Positions 47,468 to 56,084 of a DNA stretch of 64,000 nt are shown piece after piece. Within the stretch, counting starts at the first letter, position 1. Each line of letters begins with the position of its first letter. The translations under genes and the position numbers were made by a program. The notes below the pieces were generated by a model that made no database searches, had not been told where the DNA came from, and worked only from the letters and a program-made list of their open reading frames with translations. Source of the stretch: Thalassospira povalilytica (GTDB lineage Bacteria > Pseudomonadota > Alphaproteobacteria > Rhodospirillales > Thalassospiraceae); contig NZ_PGTS01000003.1 of NCBI RefSeq assembly GCF_002844235.1, positions 186,001-250,000 on the forward strand, in the 5' to 3' direction.

Positions 47468-48625
47468 TCAGAACAGATGCCCTGCCCGATCTTTCTTGGT
47501 TTGCAGATAAAATTCGTTGTGACCGTTCGAAGGGAATTTGTGGGGAACGCGTTCGGACACCTGAATGCCCCAGCTTTCCAGTCCGGTCAGCTTTTCCGGG
47601 TTGTTGGTCAAAAGACGCACTGTCTCAAAACCCATCTGTCTGAGCATCTCGGCGGCCGGCCGGTAAACGCGTTCATCGGCGTCAAAGCCAAGTTCTTCGT
47701 TGGCATCAAGCGTATCAAAGCCGCGATCCTGAAGTGCATAAGCACGCAATTTGTTGACCAAGCCGATCCCGCGCCCTTCCTGGCGCAAATATAGAACGAT
47801 GCCACCTTGCCCGCTGCGCGAAATTTCGGAAATTGCACCGCGCAATTGCGGGCCGCAATCACAACGCAATGATCCGATCAGATCACCGGTAAAGCATTCC
47901 GAATGCAACCGAATCAGCACCGGTTTGTCCTTTGCCGGTTCATCAATGACGATGGCCAGATGTTCCTGTCCACCGTCTTCGGGACGGAAGGCAATGACAG
48001 TCGCATTTTCGGCATCTTCAAGCGGCACACGGGCTTCACTCACCTGGCGCAGACTTGCGGCAGAGGCATTTTCATATCCATTGATGCTGTCTGATTGCAG
48101 CACCAGAAGATTTTGCGCCCGTGCCAGATTTTCCAGCTGATCGGCGCCAACCCGAACCGTCACAACAGCCGGCAACAGTCTTGCCAGTTTTGCCAATCGA
48201 ATGGCGGCACTTTCGGCCATTGAAACCGGGCGCCAGTCACCTGTTGGCAATTTTTCAAGATCAAGCAACGGGTTGGCGATCTCGCCCAGCCGATCTGCAT
48301 TGATTGCCGATCGGTCCGCGCTGACAAATGCGATAAACGGATCATCCTTGCACGCCTGTCCCAGTGATTTGGCGCGCACACGCGGAATAACGATTGCCGG
48401 GGCTTCGTTGCCATTTGCGATATCACACAAACGATCAAAACCAAGTTGCGACAACGGTTCTGCGGCAATGACAGCCACATTGTGGGCTTCGCCGTCCTGA
48501 TGGCCTTGCACCAGAACGATTTCGCCACGGCGCAAATCGGCCACAGCGCGTGATACAGTCACAAGATCAGTGGCCGGGATCAGATTGCTGTCATTTTGGG
48601 CCGGGGCAACAGAACTTTGGGTCAT
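47468..48625 (-). CDS. ribA: GTP cyclohydrolase II with degenerate RibB-like N-terminal domain
   Basis: The C-terminal half (residues about 200-385) is GTP cyclohydrolase II, the first step of riboflavin synthesis. It has Zn ligands C244, C255 and C257 (HSECFTGDLIGSLRCDCG) and YLRQEGRGIGLVNKLRAYALQ. The N-terminal half aligns with DHBP synthase, but the RibB catalytic block (normally DDEDRENEGD-like) reads QGHQDGEAHN, so that activity is probably lost. No strong ribosome binding site is seen before ATG 48625. Upstream is a 387-bp divergent region shared with a response regulator. Confidence 0.93.
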   Translation of the reverse strand: MTQSSVAPAQNDSNLIPATDLVTVSRAVADLRRGEIVLVQGHQDGEAHNVAVIAAEPLSQLGFDRLCDIANGNEAPAIVIPRVRAKSLGQACKDDPFIAFVSADRSAINADRLGEIANPLLDLEKLPTGDWRPVSMAESAAIRLAKLARLLPAVVTVRVGADQLENLARAQNLLVLQSDSINGYENASAASLRQVSEARVPLEDAENATVIAFRPEDGGQEHLAIVIDEPAKDKPVLIRLHSECFTGDLIGSLRCDCGPQLRGAISEISRSGQGGIVLYLRQEGRGIGLVNKLRAYALQDRGFDTLDANEELGFDADERVYRPAAEMLRQMGFETVRLLTNNPEKLTGLESWGIQVSERVPHKFPSNGHNEFYLQTKKDRAGHLF

Positions 48626-49012
48626 CGTTATCTTGTCTTTATGATCACAACATCGCGATCTGGTGGGTATGGGGCTGGATAAGGACCCGAATTACTTAAT
48701 ATAACCGCATTGGTCAGTCAGGTTTCATTCCAAGCGCTGCGCAAAATCGCAGGAAGATAGACATCTTTCAAGATTTTACAGCAATGCACACCGGATAAAC
48801 CCGACCGGGTGACTGTATTAAGTAATACGCATCCTGCACAGGATTAATGCGAAAACAGTTTGTTCTTGAAAATGCACTTTAAGGCGCTGATCCTAGATTG
48901 AGTACTTTATATATGGCGGGCCGGACCGGAAGTTCCAGAAAACAAGGTAACACCCGGTTCCTGATACGGCCCAATATATAGACCGGATCGCGCAAGCAGC
49001 AAGGGATGGTGA
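48626..49012. other. Divergent ribA-response regulator region with paired palindromes
   Basis: No gene in 387 bp. Two related AT-rich palindromes occur: ATTACTTAAT (48691-48700) and GTATTAAGTAATAC (48815-48828). They are inverted relative to each other with 114 bp between them. No FMN riboswitch is recognisable before ribA. Confidence 0.5.
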
Positions 49013-49702
49013 ATGTCGACAGGTAAACAGGTTCTTGTGGTCGAAGATGATGCAGCTTTGAGCCAGTCGCTGACTGAACAGCTTCGCCTGCATGAAGAGT
49101 TTGAATGCGTGGTCGCGAAAAGCGGTGCAGATGCACTTGATGCTGCCAAGGAATCCTATTTTGATGTGATCCTGCTTGATGTCGGGCTTCCCGATATGGA
49201 CGGACGTGACGTGTGCAAACTCATGCGTCGGGCGGGCGTCAAGTCACCGATCATCATGCTCACTGGTGCCAATAGTGATTCAGACACCATCCTTGGCCTT
49301 GAATCCGGTGCCAATGACTATGTTACCAAGCCCTTCCGGCTCAATGTCCTGCTGGCGCGCATTCGCGCCCATATCCGCCAGCATGAACAAAGCGAGGATG
49401 CCGTTTTTGTCATTGGTCCATACAGCTTTCAGCCAAGTGCCAAGATATTGATTGAAACCGCGACCGAGAAAAAAGTCCGCCTGACAGAAAAGGAAACTTC
49501 GATTCTGAAGTTCCTGTTCCGTGCCGGCGACAAGCCGGTTACCCGGGAAACCCTGCTTGATGAGGTATGGGGCTATAATGCCGGGGTGACGACCCACACG
49601 CTTGAAACCCATGTTTACCGGTTGCGCCAGAAAATCGAAAAAGACCCGTCAAATGCCGCGATCCTGATCACCGAGCCCGGCGGATACAAACTGATCCCTT
49701 AG
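49013..49702 (+). CDS. OmpR/PhoB-family response regulator (orphan)
   Basis: The receiver domain (residues 1-125) has the acidic pair E11/D12 with D13, the phosphoacceptor D56 (VILLDVGLPDMDG), T84 and K106 (TKPFRLNVLLARI). The C-terminal winged helix (residues about 135-229) ends LETHVYRLRQKIEKDPS...LITEPGGYKLIP. The length is 229 aa. AGGGA precedes the ATG by about 8 nt. No histidine kinase gene is adjacent, so its partner is elsewhere. Target genes are unknown. Confidence 0.93.
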   Translation: MSTGKQVLVVEDDAALSQSLTEQLRLHEEFECVVAKSGADALDAAKESYFDVILLDVGLPDMDGRDVCKLMRRAGVKSPIIMLTGANSDSDTILGLESGANDYVTKPFRLNVLLARIRAHIRQHEQSEDAVFVIGPYSFQPSAKILIETATEKKVRLTEKETSILKFLFRAGDKPVTRETLLDEVWGYNAGVTTHTLETHVYRLRQKIEKDPSNAAILITEPGGYKLIP

Positions 49703-49722
49703 TCAGGTTTTTGACCCGAATA

Positions 49723-49751
49723 AAAAAATCCCGCTTCTGGCGGGATTTTTT
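49723..49751. terminator. Terminator after the response regulator
   Basis: The stem AAAATCCCG/CGGGATTTT is followed by TT; the A-run upstream makes it symmetric. Confidence 0.85.
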
Positions 49752-49923
49752 GTCACAAAGAACGGATGAAACCGTCATTGTCTTTCGGCTGGTTATCCAC
49801 AAAAATGCGCCTTACCTGAAAATACGTTCAAAACACATGATTTCGGCAAAAAAATCGGTGAAATGACAAAACTTTCCCCTTAAATCGGCATTTTCGGGGA
49901 AAAAATCACCGTATTTTTGGGAA

Positions 49924-50619
49924 TCAATAGCCTCGTGACCCGAAAATGGCTGTCCCAACCCGCACATGAGTAGCCCCAATGGCGATTGCAGCCTCGTAAT
50001 CACCACTCATTCCCATGCTTTTGATTTCCAGTCCATGTTTCTGCGCAATCTTGCCAAGCAGGGCAAAATGCGGGGCCGGTTCCTCATCAACAGGAGGAAT
50101 GCACATCAGCCCCTTGATCGGCAGCTCAAGCTCTTCGCGACACATCCTGATGAATGCATCAGCATCCTTTGGCGCGATCCCGGCTTTTTGCTCTTCCTCG
50201 CCAGTATTGATCTGAATAAACAAATCAGGGCACTCACCGGTTTTGTCACGGTGCTTTGCCAGCGCATTTGCAAGTTTCGGACGGTCAACGGTTTCAATCA
50301 CATCAAACAGTGCGACCGCATCTTTCAGCTTATTGGTTTGAAGCGGCCCGATAAGATGAAGTTCGATATCGGGAAACTCTTCACGCAGCCCCGGCCATTT
50401 CCCTGCTGCTTCCTGGACCCGGTTTTCACCAAAAACCCGCCTTCCTTCAAGCAGGGCCTTGCGCACATGATCGGCTTCGTGATTTTTGCTAACACAGACA
50501 AGGGTGACTTCAGCCGGATCACGCTTTGCGGCAACACAGGCCGCATTGATATTTCTCTGAATTTCGGCAAGGTTTTCAGCAACATCGCTCTTGTCGGATG
50601 ACAGATCAGACTGGCTCAT
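49924..50619 (-). CDS. YggS/PLPBP-family pyridoxal phosphate homeostasis protein
   Basis: This PLP-binding, non-catalytic TIM-barrel protein maintains B6 and amino-acid balance. The PLP lysine lies in LVCVSKNHEADHV. FGENRVQEAAGKW, LHLIGPLQTNKLKD, IETVDRPKLA and GMSGDYEAAIAIGATHVRVGTAIFG are all family motifs. The length is 231 aa. It is divergent from the ThiE-like gene with a 48-bp gap. Confidence 0.95.
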   Translation of the reverse strand: MSQSDLSSDKSDVAENLAEIQRNINAACVAAKRDPAEVTLVCVSKNHEADHVRKALLEGRRVFGENRVQEAAGKWPGLREEFPDIELHLIGPLQTNKLKDAVALFDVIETVDRPKLANALAKHRDKTGECPDLFIQINTGEEEQKAGIAPKDADAFIRMCREELELPIKGLMCIPPVDEEPAPHFALLGKIAQKHGLEIKSMGMSGDYEAAIAIGATHVRVGTAIFGSRGY

Positions 50620-50667
50620 GGATGATAGGCCCTTAATCGGTGGCAGACGAAGATCAGGATCATAACA

Positions 50668-51300
50668 ATGGATGACACCCTGTTAAAGCAGGCTCGCCAA
50701 CTCAATGTGCGCAATAGCCGCCCAGGGTCTGTTTTTCCGCCGGTCATACTTTTGACCGACGATCACCGTTTGCCCGATCCGCGGTCGGCGATCAAGCAAT
50801 TGCCGCGTAACAGCATGGTGATTTTTCGTCATTACAACCATCCTGATCGACCAAAACTGGCAGCATCACTCCGGCAGCTTTGCCGCCTGCGCCAAATCCG
50901 GTTTCTGGTTGCAAATGACCTTGGGCTTGCGCTTGAAATTTCTGCTGACGGAATTCATCTTCCGGAATATCGCATTCTCCAAACGCCTGGAATTTATCAT
51001 CAAATTCCGACAGGGATGATTACGACATCCGCCTGCCATGGGATCAAAACCCTGCACCACATGGCGCTCCTTCCATCACGCCATCGACCAAGCGGAGTGT
51101 TGATTTCACCGGTATTTTCCACCCAAAGTCACCCCGGTAGGTCGGGCCTTTCACTTCAGCAAGTTCAACAGATGGCAATGCTATGTCACACCCTTGGCAT
51201 CACGCCGGTCGGACTGGGTGGAATTAACCGGAAAACATGCAGAAACCTGCGGTCTTCCGCCCTTGCTTCTTTGGCCGGGATAGGGTTTTCTTCTGAGTGA
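50668..51300 (+). CDS. ThiE/TenI-like thiamine phosphate synthase-family protein
   Basis: This TIM-barrel protein (210 aa) is related to thiamine phosphate synthase. It retains ADGIHLPEYRI, SACHGIKTL, ISPVFSTQSHPG and GLGGINRKTCRNL. Several ThiE active-site blocks are changed (no GQ.D after DGIHL, no K after the T-x-S/T loop), so it may be TenI-like and not a synthase. The start ATG has AGGAT about 8 nt upstream. It is followed 36 nt later by a GT9-like gene. Confidence 0.82.
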   Translation: MDDTLLKQARQLNVRNSRPGSVFPPVILLTDDHRLPDPRSAIKQLPRNSMVIFRHYNHPDRPKLAASLRQLCRLRQIRFLVANDLGLALEISADGIHLPEYRILQTPGIYHQIPTGMITTSACHGIKTLHHMALLPSRHRPSGVLISPVFSTQSHPGRSGLSLQQVQQMAMLCHTLGITPVGLGGINRKTCRNLRSSALASLAGIGFSSE

Positions 51301-51336
51301 ACCGCACCTTTCGGTGATTGGAGAATAAGCCCCGTA

Positions 51337-52560
51337 ATGCCCCGCCACCTGCATCCATCGCGCAAGACTTTTGCGCGTTTCGCCTCCAGACAACCCTTTC
51401 AGTTCGGCCTGCCCAATGTCAGCCCGGAACTTGCTCAGGCATCTGACAACAGTCCTGTTTATTTCACGCGTACGAACTCGCTTTTGCGTCAACAGGTTCT
51501 TGGCAATGCCAAGGGAGTTGCCATCAAATCCGATGCCTTCCGGTTTCAGGTGCTGCCGCGTGATTGCTGGGGAAAAGCCGACTTTTCCAAAAGTTCGGTT
51601 CTGTTTTTGATCCCCGACGATGCGCTTGGCGATTGTGTTGGTATGACTCTGTTTCTCAGGGCATTTCTTCAACGCTATCCACATGCGAAAACAGCCGTTC
51701 TTAACAGTGCCGCGGCTTCTGATATCTTTGCTCTGATCCCCGATCTTGCGATTTTTCAGTTGTTCATTTCTGCGCGGAACCTCGCACAGTTTGAATATGT
51801 GATTGATCTGAGCGAGATGGAAGGATGGAAAGATATCGCCACCATGCCGGTCAACCCGGAAGAAGCCCTTTGCGAAGCCTTTGAATTGGCGCCGGTTCCG
51901 CTTGAAAAACGCGATGTCAGTTTCAAACCCGGGATCAATATCGGCATTGTCCCGATGGCCTCTTCCCCACTTCGGACATTACCACCGGAGCTTGTCGGGA
52001 AAATCAGCACGCTATTTGCCCGTCATGATGCCAATGTCACGATTGTTTTGAATGCCTATCAAGGGGTGATGAAGGCCTATAAAGCGGCACTTGGCGATCT
52101 GGCCGCACCCAATATACGGATCGTCGATGGATTTAAGACGATCGGCGATCTTGTGCAGTTTGTCTCGAAGCAAGATTACATGGTAGTCGCCGATAGCGGC
52201 CCGGCGCATATTACCAAGCTTTTTCAGACACCGGGGCTCGGGATCTACAGTTCGGCTTCTGCCAAAACACTTCAGGGACGCCATCAGAATTTGCGCAGCT
52301 GGCAAAGCGGCTTTGTCGGCCCCTATTGTCAGGCGCCATGCGGACTTGCGAAGTTGCGTGCGACGCCCGATGGCAAAATCGGCTGTATGGGAAGCCTGAA
52401 TGTTGCGGCCAGTGTGTTAAGCGAACTACCGCAAAAAAGCGATCCGGCCCTCGCCCGTACTTTGGTAACCGAAAACCCCGTCCCCTGCGTTGCCGAACTT
52501 GGCCAAAAAAGCGATGCGATTTTATCGCTGCTCAAAACGGAGCTATCGCTGGATAGCTGA
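51337..52560 (+). CDS. GT9/heptosyltransferase-like protein
   Basis: This 407-aa protein resembles family 9 (ADP-heptose:LPS heptosyltransferase-like) enzymes. It has the N-terminal FLIPDDALGDCVGMTLFLRAF Rossmann start, INIGIVPMASSPLRTLPPELV, the acceptor/donor-side VVADSGPAHITKLF, and a C-terminal WQSGFVGPYCQAPCGL. A basic N-terminal region of about 80 residues precedes the usual start. It probably acts at the inner membrane on LPS core or a related glycan. GGAG lies 13 nt before ATG, farther than ideal. Confidence 0.78.
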   Translation: MPRHLHPSRKTFARFASRQPFQFGLPNVSPELAQASDNSPVYFTRTNSLLRQQVLGNAKGVAIKSDAFRFQVLPRDCWGKADFSKSSVLFLIPDDALGDCVGMTLFLRAFLQRYPHAKTAVLNSAAASDIFALIPDLAIFQLFISARNLAQFEYVIDLSEMEGWKDIATMPVNPEEALCEAFELAPVPLEKRDVSFKPGINIGIVPMASSPLRTLPPELVGKISTLFARHDANVTIVLNAYQGVMKAYKAALGDLAAPNIRIVDGFKTIGDLVQFVSKQDYMVVADSGPAHITKLFQTPGLGIYSSASAKTLQGRHQNLRSWQSGFVGPYCQAPCGLAKLRATPDGKIGCMGSLNVAASVLSELPQKSDPALARTLVTENPVPCVAELGQKSDAILSLLKTELSLDS

Positions 52561-52601
52561 TGCTCCACAGCACCGAAAAATCGCAAAAAACCAGATAGAA
52601 C

Positions 52602-52632
52602 AAAAAAGAAAGGGTGGCATAAGCCACCCTTT
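52602..52632 (-). terminator. Terminator after the first porin gene
   Basis: The perfect 10-bp stem AAAGGGTGGC/GCCACCCTTT with loop ATAA is followed on the minus strand by TTCTTTTTTG. Confidence 0.9.
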
Positions 52633-52658
52633 CCACGTCTGTATCCAATTCCGAGGAA

Positions 52659-53678
52659 TTAGAAGTTCAGAACCAGACCGGTAACAGCGCCGTAGCCGTC
52701 ATTGTCAGACTGACCAGCGGTGTCAACTTCATCATCGAACCAGAAGATCGAAGATTTCCAGGTCACGCCTGCACCAAGGGTGTAAGCAAGGCCAAGGTCA
52801 ACGGTGCTGATTTCACCGGATACGTCGGCATCGTCGCCACCGTTACCGTATTCAGCATAGCCATAGGTCAGGGAGACTTTGGCAGCGTCCATTGCATAAG
52901 AAACGCCAATGTCATACGCGTCGGTGTCACCAGCAGTGGTTTCACCTTCACCCTGTGCATAGTCGTCTTCGATATGGCCCCAGGAAGAACCAACTACGAA
53001 GTTACCGAAGCCAACGGTTGCACCAACGCCATACCAGTTGCCTTCACCCTGGTTTTCACCGACAGCAGAAACGCCGAAGGAAACACCGTCGAAATCACCC
53101 TGGTAGCTAACACCTGCAGAAACGATGTTGTCGCCGTCGGTTGCTTTGTCGTTGTTGTTCGAGCCGCTGTCGTCAGCATAGGAAACGCCAGCCTGGAAAC
53201 CACCCATGTTCGGGGTGAAGTAGGTAGCGCGTTTCTGGTCGCCGCTCGAAGGAACGGTATCGATCAGGTATGCGTCGACCCAGTTGGTCAGGTCGCCATC
53301 GTTAACGCCAACCGGACCGACCGACGGTGCGGTGATGCCAAGCGAGTCAGCAGCCGAGTCGTCTTTACCCAGTTTGAACTGACCGAAGCCACCGTTTACG
53401 AACAGATATTGTTCGTCGATCTGGTCATCAGAAGTTTCACCTTCGAGTTCGATCACTGCACCAACTTCGATGCCGTTATCAAGGGTGGTTTTACCTTTGA
53501 AATGAACTTCGGTGTCAGACTGGAATGCGTTTTTGGATTCGCCGACGTCCTGATCAGCTACACCAGCCCACTGTTCCATGTAGCCACCAACTTCAAGCTG
53601 GATTTTTTCAGAAGCCTGTGCGGAACCTGCAACAGCTACAGCGACGAGCGCGCTGGAAGCAAAAAGAATCTTTTTCAT
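52659..53678 (-). CDS. Gram-negative porin (paralogue 1)
   Basis: This is an outer-membrane 16-strand-type porin of 339 aa. The signal peptide MKKILFASSALVAVAVAGSAQA is cleaved before SEKIQLEVGGYMEQW. The C-terminal residue is Phe in GLVLNF, the BAM recognition signal. A Gly/Asp-rich, acidic, strand-turn pattern runs throughout. The ATG at 53678 has GAGGG 5 nt upstream. It is strongly similar in sequence and layout to the next gene, so the two arose by tandem duplication. AT-rich operator-like repeats lie upstream. Confidence 0.93.
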   Translation of the reverse strand: MKKILFASSALVAVAVAGSAQASEKIQLEVGGYMEQWAGVADQDVGESKNAFQSDTEVHFKGKTTLDNGIEVGAVIELEGETSDDQIDEQYLFVNGGFGQFKLGKDDSAADSLGITAPSVGPVGVNDGDLTNWVDAYLIDTVPSSGDQKRATYFTPNMGGFQAGVSYADDSGSNNNDKATDGDNIVSAGVSYQGDFDGVSFGVSAVGENQGEGNWYGVGATVGFGNFVVGSSWGHIEDDYAQGEGETTAGDTDAYDIGVSYAMDAAKVSLTYGYAEYGNGGDDADVSGEISTVDLGLAYTLGAGVTWKSSIFWFDDEVDTAGQSDNDGYGAVTGLVLNF

Positions 53679-53750
53679 CTTTACCCTCAAAGAATGACGT
53701 TTCGGGAATGAAGGGGTTGAACCGAGCGGCCCTTCAATCTGTCGAGGGAC

Positions 53751-53802
53751 ATAAAAACCTTTTAATGACTTATGGTCAACTATCATAAACGACCAATGGT
53801 CA
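53751..53802 (-). promoter_or_regulatory. Candidate porin promoter with two TGAC-N4-GGTCA-type repeats
   Basis: On the minus strand TTGACC (53779-53774), a 17-nt spacer and TTTTAT (53756-53751) form a sigma-70-like promoter. Two half-palindromes, TGACTTATGGTCA (53766-53778) and CGACCAATGGTCA (53790-53802), 24 bp apart, overlap and precede the -35, as expected for an activator or repressor. Confidence 0.5.
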
Positions 53803-54211
53803 TTTAAATATCGCACTGTGGCATTTTAAGCACACCACCTAGCTAGCGCACTGATTTTTTGAGTGTATATATAGTTTTGCAATGAGTATCGGTCACCAGA
53901 AGTATCAGATGACGTGTGTATTTATCTATATACCCCTATAAATATCCTCAGGTCATTTATTGTTCCTGGCATGCTGCAAAGCGACCAGTTGGCAGATATT
54001 CCGCAATGATGACCGCGCTGCCAAAGCCCCACCATTCAGCAATGCCAAGACAGTATACTCAAACGCAAATATTGGTCTGAACGAGCCAGGTTATAGCTTC
54101 AAGAAAAGCCCGACTGCAGAAGTCCAACAGATTTTCCGTCGGTCCCAGTTTAAGCAAAGTCGGAGAGGATACAGTAAACCTATGATTAGGAGATTTCGGC
54201 TTTAAACGGTC

Positions 54212-54248
54212 AAAAAAAGAAGGAGGCGGAAAAAATCCGCCTCCTTCA
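54212..54248 (-). terminator. Terminator after the second porin gene
   Basis: The 12-bp perfect stem GAAGGAGGCGGA/TCCGCCTCCTTC, with loop AAAAA, is followed on the minus strand by a T-rich run. Confidence 0.92.
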
Positions 54249-54272
54249 ATTCTTCAGCTAATCCAGTAAGGA

Positions 54273-55262
54273 TTAGAAGGAGAGAGCAAGACCAGTAACA
54301 GCGCCGAAACCGTCGTTGTCGTTGGTGTTGTTGTCTGCATCGTCTTCGAACCAGAAGATCGAGGACTTCCAGGTCACGCCAGCACCGAGGGTGTAAGCAA
54401 GACCGAGGTCAGCAGCAGCAACTTCGCCGTTACCATAGTCAGAGAAAGCATAGGTTGCGGAAACGGTTGCTGCGTCCATTGCATAGGAAACACCAACATC
54501 GAAACCATCAACATCATAAGTACCGGTGGTGGTGCCGAACTCTTTGTCTTTCTCACCGTAAGAAGCGCCAACTACGAAGTTCGCGAAACCAACATTTGCA
54601 CCAATGTTGTACCACTCACCTTCGTTTTTGCTTTCGCCGGTTGCAGCAACAGAAACAGAAACGGCATCGAAGTCGCCGTTATATTCTACGCCACCGGAAA
54701 CAACTTCACGACCGTTGGTGGTCTGGTCATTAGCTTCTGCATCAGCAGAGTCGGTGTAGGAAACACCAGCGCGGAAACCACCGAAGACCGGGGTGTAGTA
54801 GGTGATTTTCTGATCATCACCATCGTCCCAGCTGTTGTTCGGAACGTTCGAGGTGGAGATCCACTTGGTGAGGTCGCCGTCGTTTGCGCCAACCGGGCCA
54901 ACTGCCGGAGCAGAGATGGTCATGTCGCCAGCTGCGCCATCTTCGGAACCAAGTTTAACCTGACCGAAACCGCCGTTAACGAACAGGTACTGTTCGTCAG
55001 TAGCGTTGTCACCGCCTTCGATACCGAATTCGATTGCTACGCCAACTTCGATGCCGTTATCAAGGGTGGTTGCACCTTTGAAGTGAACTTCGGTATCGGA
55101 CTGGAACTTGTTTTTGCCTTCAGCGTTGTTGTCTTCATCAGCAACACCGACCCACTGTTCCATGAAACCACCGAGCGACAGGCTGATTTTCTCAGAAGCC
55201 TGTGCCTGGCCTGCGAAAGCAACAGCGACGAGTGCGCTGGAAGCTACCAGAATCTTTTTCAT
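54273..55262 (-). CDS. Gram-negative porin (paralogue 2)
   Basis: This 329-aa outer-membrane porin is closely related to paralogue 1. The signal peptide MKKILVASSALVAVAFAGQAQA precedes SEKISLSLGGFMEQW. The protein ends TGLALSF, with the terminal Phe. The C-terminal strands (YTLGAGVTWKSSIFWFEDD) are nearly identical to those of paralogue 1, including at DNA level, while the loop regions (for example after QWVGVADED) differ. The ATG at 55262 has GAGGG 6 nt upstream. Together the pair may give different pore specificity or regulation. Confidence 0.93.
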   Translation of the reverse strand: MKKILVASSALVAVAFAGQAQASEKISLSLGGFMEQWVGVADEDNNAEGKNKFQSDTEVHFKGATTLDNGIEVGVAIEFGIEGGDNATDEQYLFVNGGFGQVKLGSEDGAAGDMTISAPAVGPVGANDGDLTKWISTSNVPNNSWDDGDDQKITYYTPVFGGFRAGVSYTDSADAEANDQTTNGREVVSGGVEYNGDFDAVSVSVAATGESKNEGEWYNIGANVGFANFVVGASYGEKDKEFGTTTGTYDVDGFDVGVSYAMDAATVSATYAFSDYGNGEVAAADLGLAYTLGAGVTWKSSIFWFEDDADNNTNDNDGFGAVTGLALSF

Positions 55263-55445
55263 CTTTTCCCTCAACGTCTTTGCAAATGCGCTTGAGCGCA
55301 TAACAAAATTAGGTGAGCAGCTTTTTTGTTATTGCCGCTCGGTTCGACGTTATGGAGCCAGTATTTTTTGCTGTCGTCAACGATACTGTGATCAAAATGC
55401 GACATTTTTCACATCATGTTGCACAAAAACCACACATGTTTTTAT

Positions 55446-55473
55446 TTGCCCGGCGCGCCATCCGCCTTATAGT
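55446..55473 (+). promoter_or_regulatory. Candidate promoter of the DUF3576 gene
   Basis: -35 TTGCCC (55446-55451), 16-nt spacer and -10 TATAGT (55468-55473) lie 43 nt upstream of the start codon. Confidence 0.4.
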
Positions 55474-55515
55474 GCGGGCAACTGCTGAACGACACTCGAT
55501 ATTAAGGGCTACACC

Positions 55516-56079
55516 GTGAACAGTTCTTTCGCCAAATTCGCGACCATTGCTGCACTTTCTGCCTTTTTGGCAAGCTGTGCTGGATCACAAGCTGACTATG
55601 ACAGTTTTCCAGGGTCTGCTCCTGGAGATCAGAAAGTGAATGGCCGCAAAGCAACGCGCGCCGATCTGAAAGAGCAAGGATCTCTGTTCGGTGGTGATGG
55701 CCTGAACATTTTCGGTGGCGAAGAGGCCAAGCCGGGCGCAGGTGGATCCGGCATCGGTGTCAACAGCTTCTTGTGGCGTGCCACACTTGATACCCTGTCA
55801 TTCATGCCCCTTAATTCGGCCGACCCGTTTGGCGGTGTGATCATTACCGATTGGTATTCGCCGGCAGAGACCCCGAATGAACGCTTCAAACTGACCGCGT
55901 ATATTCTCGGCACAGCGTTGCGATCCGATGCCATCAAGGTTTCGGTATTCCGTCAGGTCAATGTAGGTCCGAATCAGTGGCAGGATGCGGTGGTCGAAGC
56001 AGGAACGGTTACCTCGCTTGAAGATGCGATCCTGACCCGTGCCCGCCAGCTGCGCATCGACAGTGCAAACGCCCAATAG
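55516..56079 (+). CDS. DUF3576 outer-membrane-type lipoprotein
   Basis: The signal and lipobox (FATIAALSAFLASC) give a lipidated Cys at residue 21. The DUF3576 core is the very conserved GVNSFLWRATLDTLSFMPLNS-type block followed by ADPFGGVIITDWYSPAETP. The protein has 187 aa. The function is unknown; it is conserved in alphaproteobacteria next to leuS and lptE. The GTG start at 55516 has AAGGG 8 nt upstream. Confidence 0.92.
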   Translation: MNSSFAKFATIAALSAFLASCAGSQADYDSFPGSAPGDQKVNGRKATRADLKEQGSLFGGDGLNIFGGEEAKPGAGGSGIGVNSFLWRATLDTLSFMPLNSADPFGGVIITDWYSPAETPNERFKLTAYILGTALRSDAIKVSVFRQVNVGPNQWQDAVVEAGTVTSLEDAILTRARQLRIDSANAQ

Positions 56080-56084
56080 GGTTG

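Larger units (their letters stand above)
53679..54272. other. AT-rich intergenic region between the porin genes
   Basis: It holds the promoter side of the first porin and the terminator of the second. A promoter with two GGTCA-type repeats is recorded separately. A plus-strand 81-codon frame (53960-54205) has no ribosome binding site and no known domain. Confidence 0.5.

Noticed and set aside
49793..49801. A single perfect DnaA box TTATCCACA near the response regulator terminator
   Set aside because: One box, without a cluster or an AT-rich unwinding element, is not evidence for an origin; it may be chance.
53960..54205. A possible 81-codon gene between the porins
   Set aside because: No ribosome binding site, no known domain, unusual composition; it lies in an AT-rich regulatory gap.
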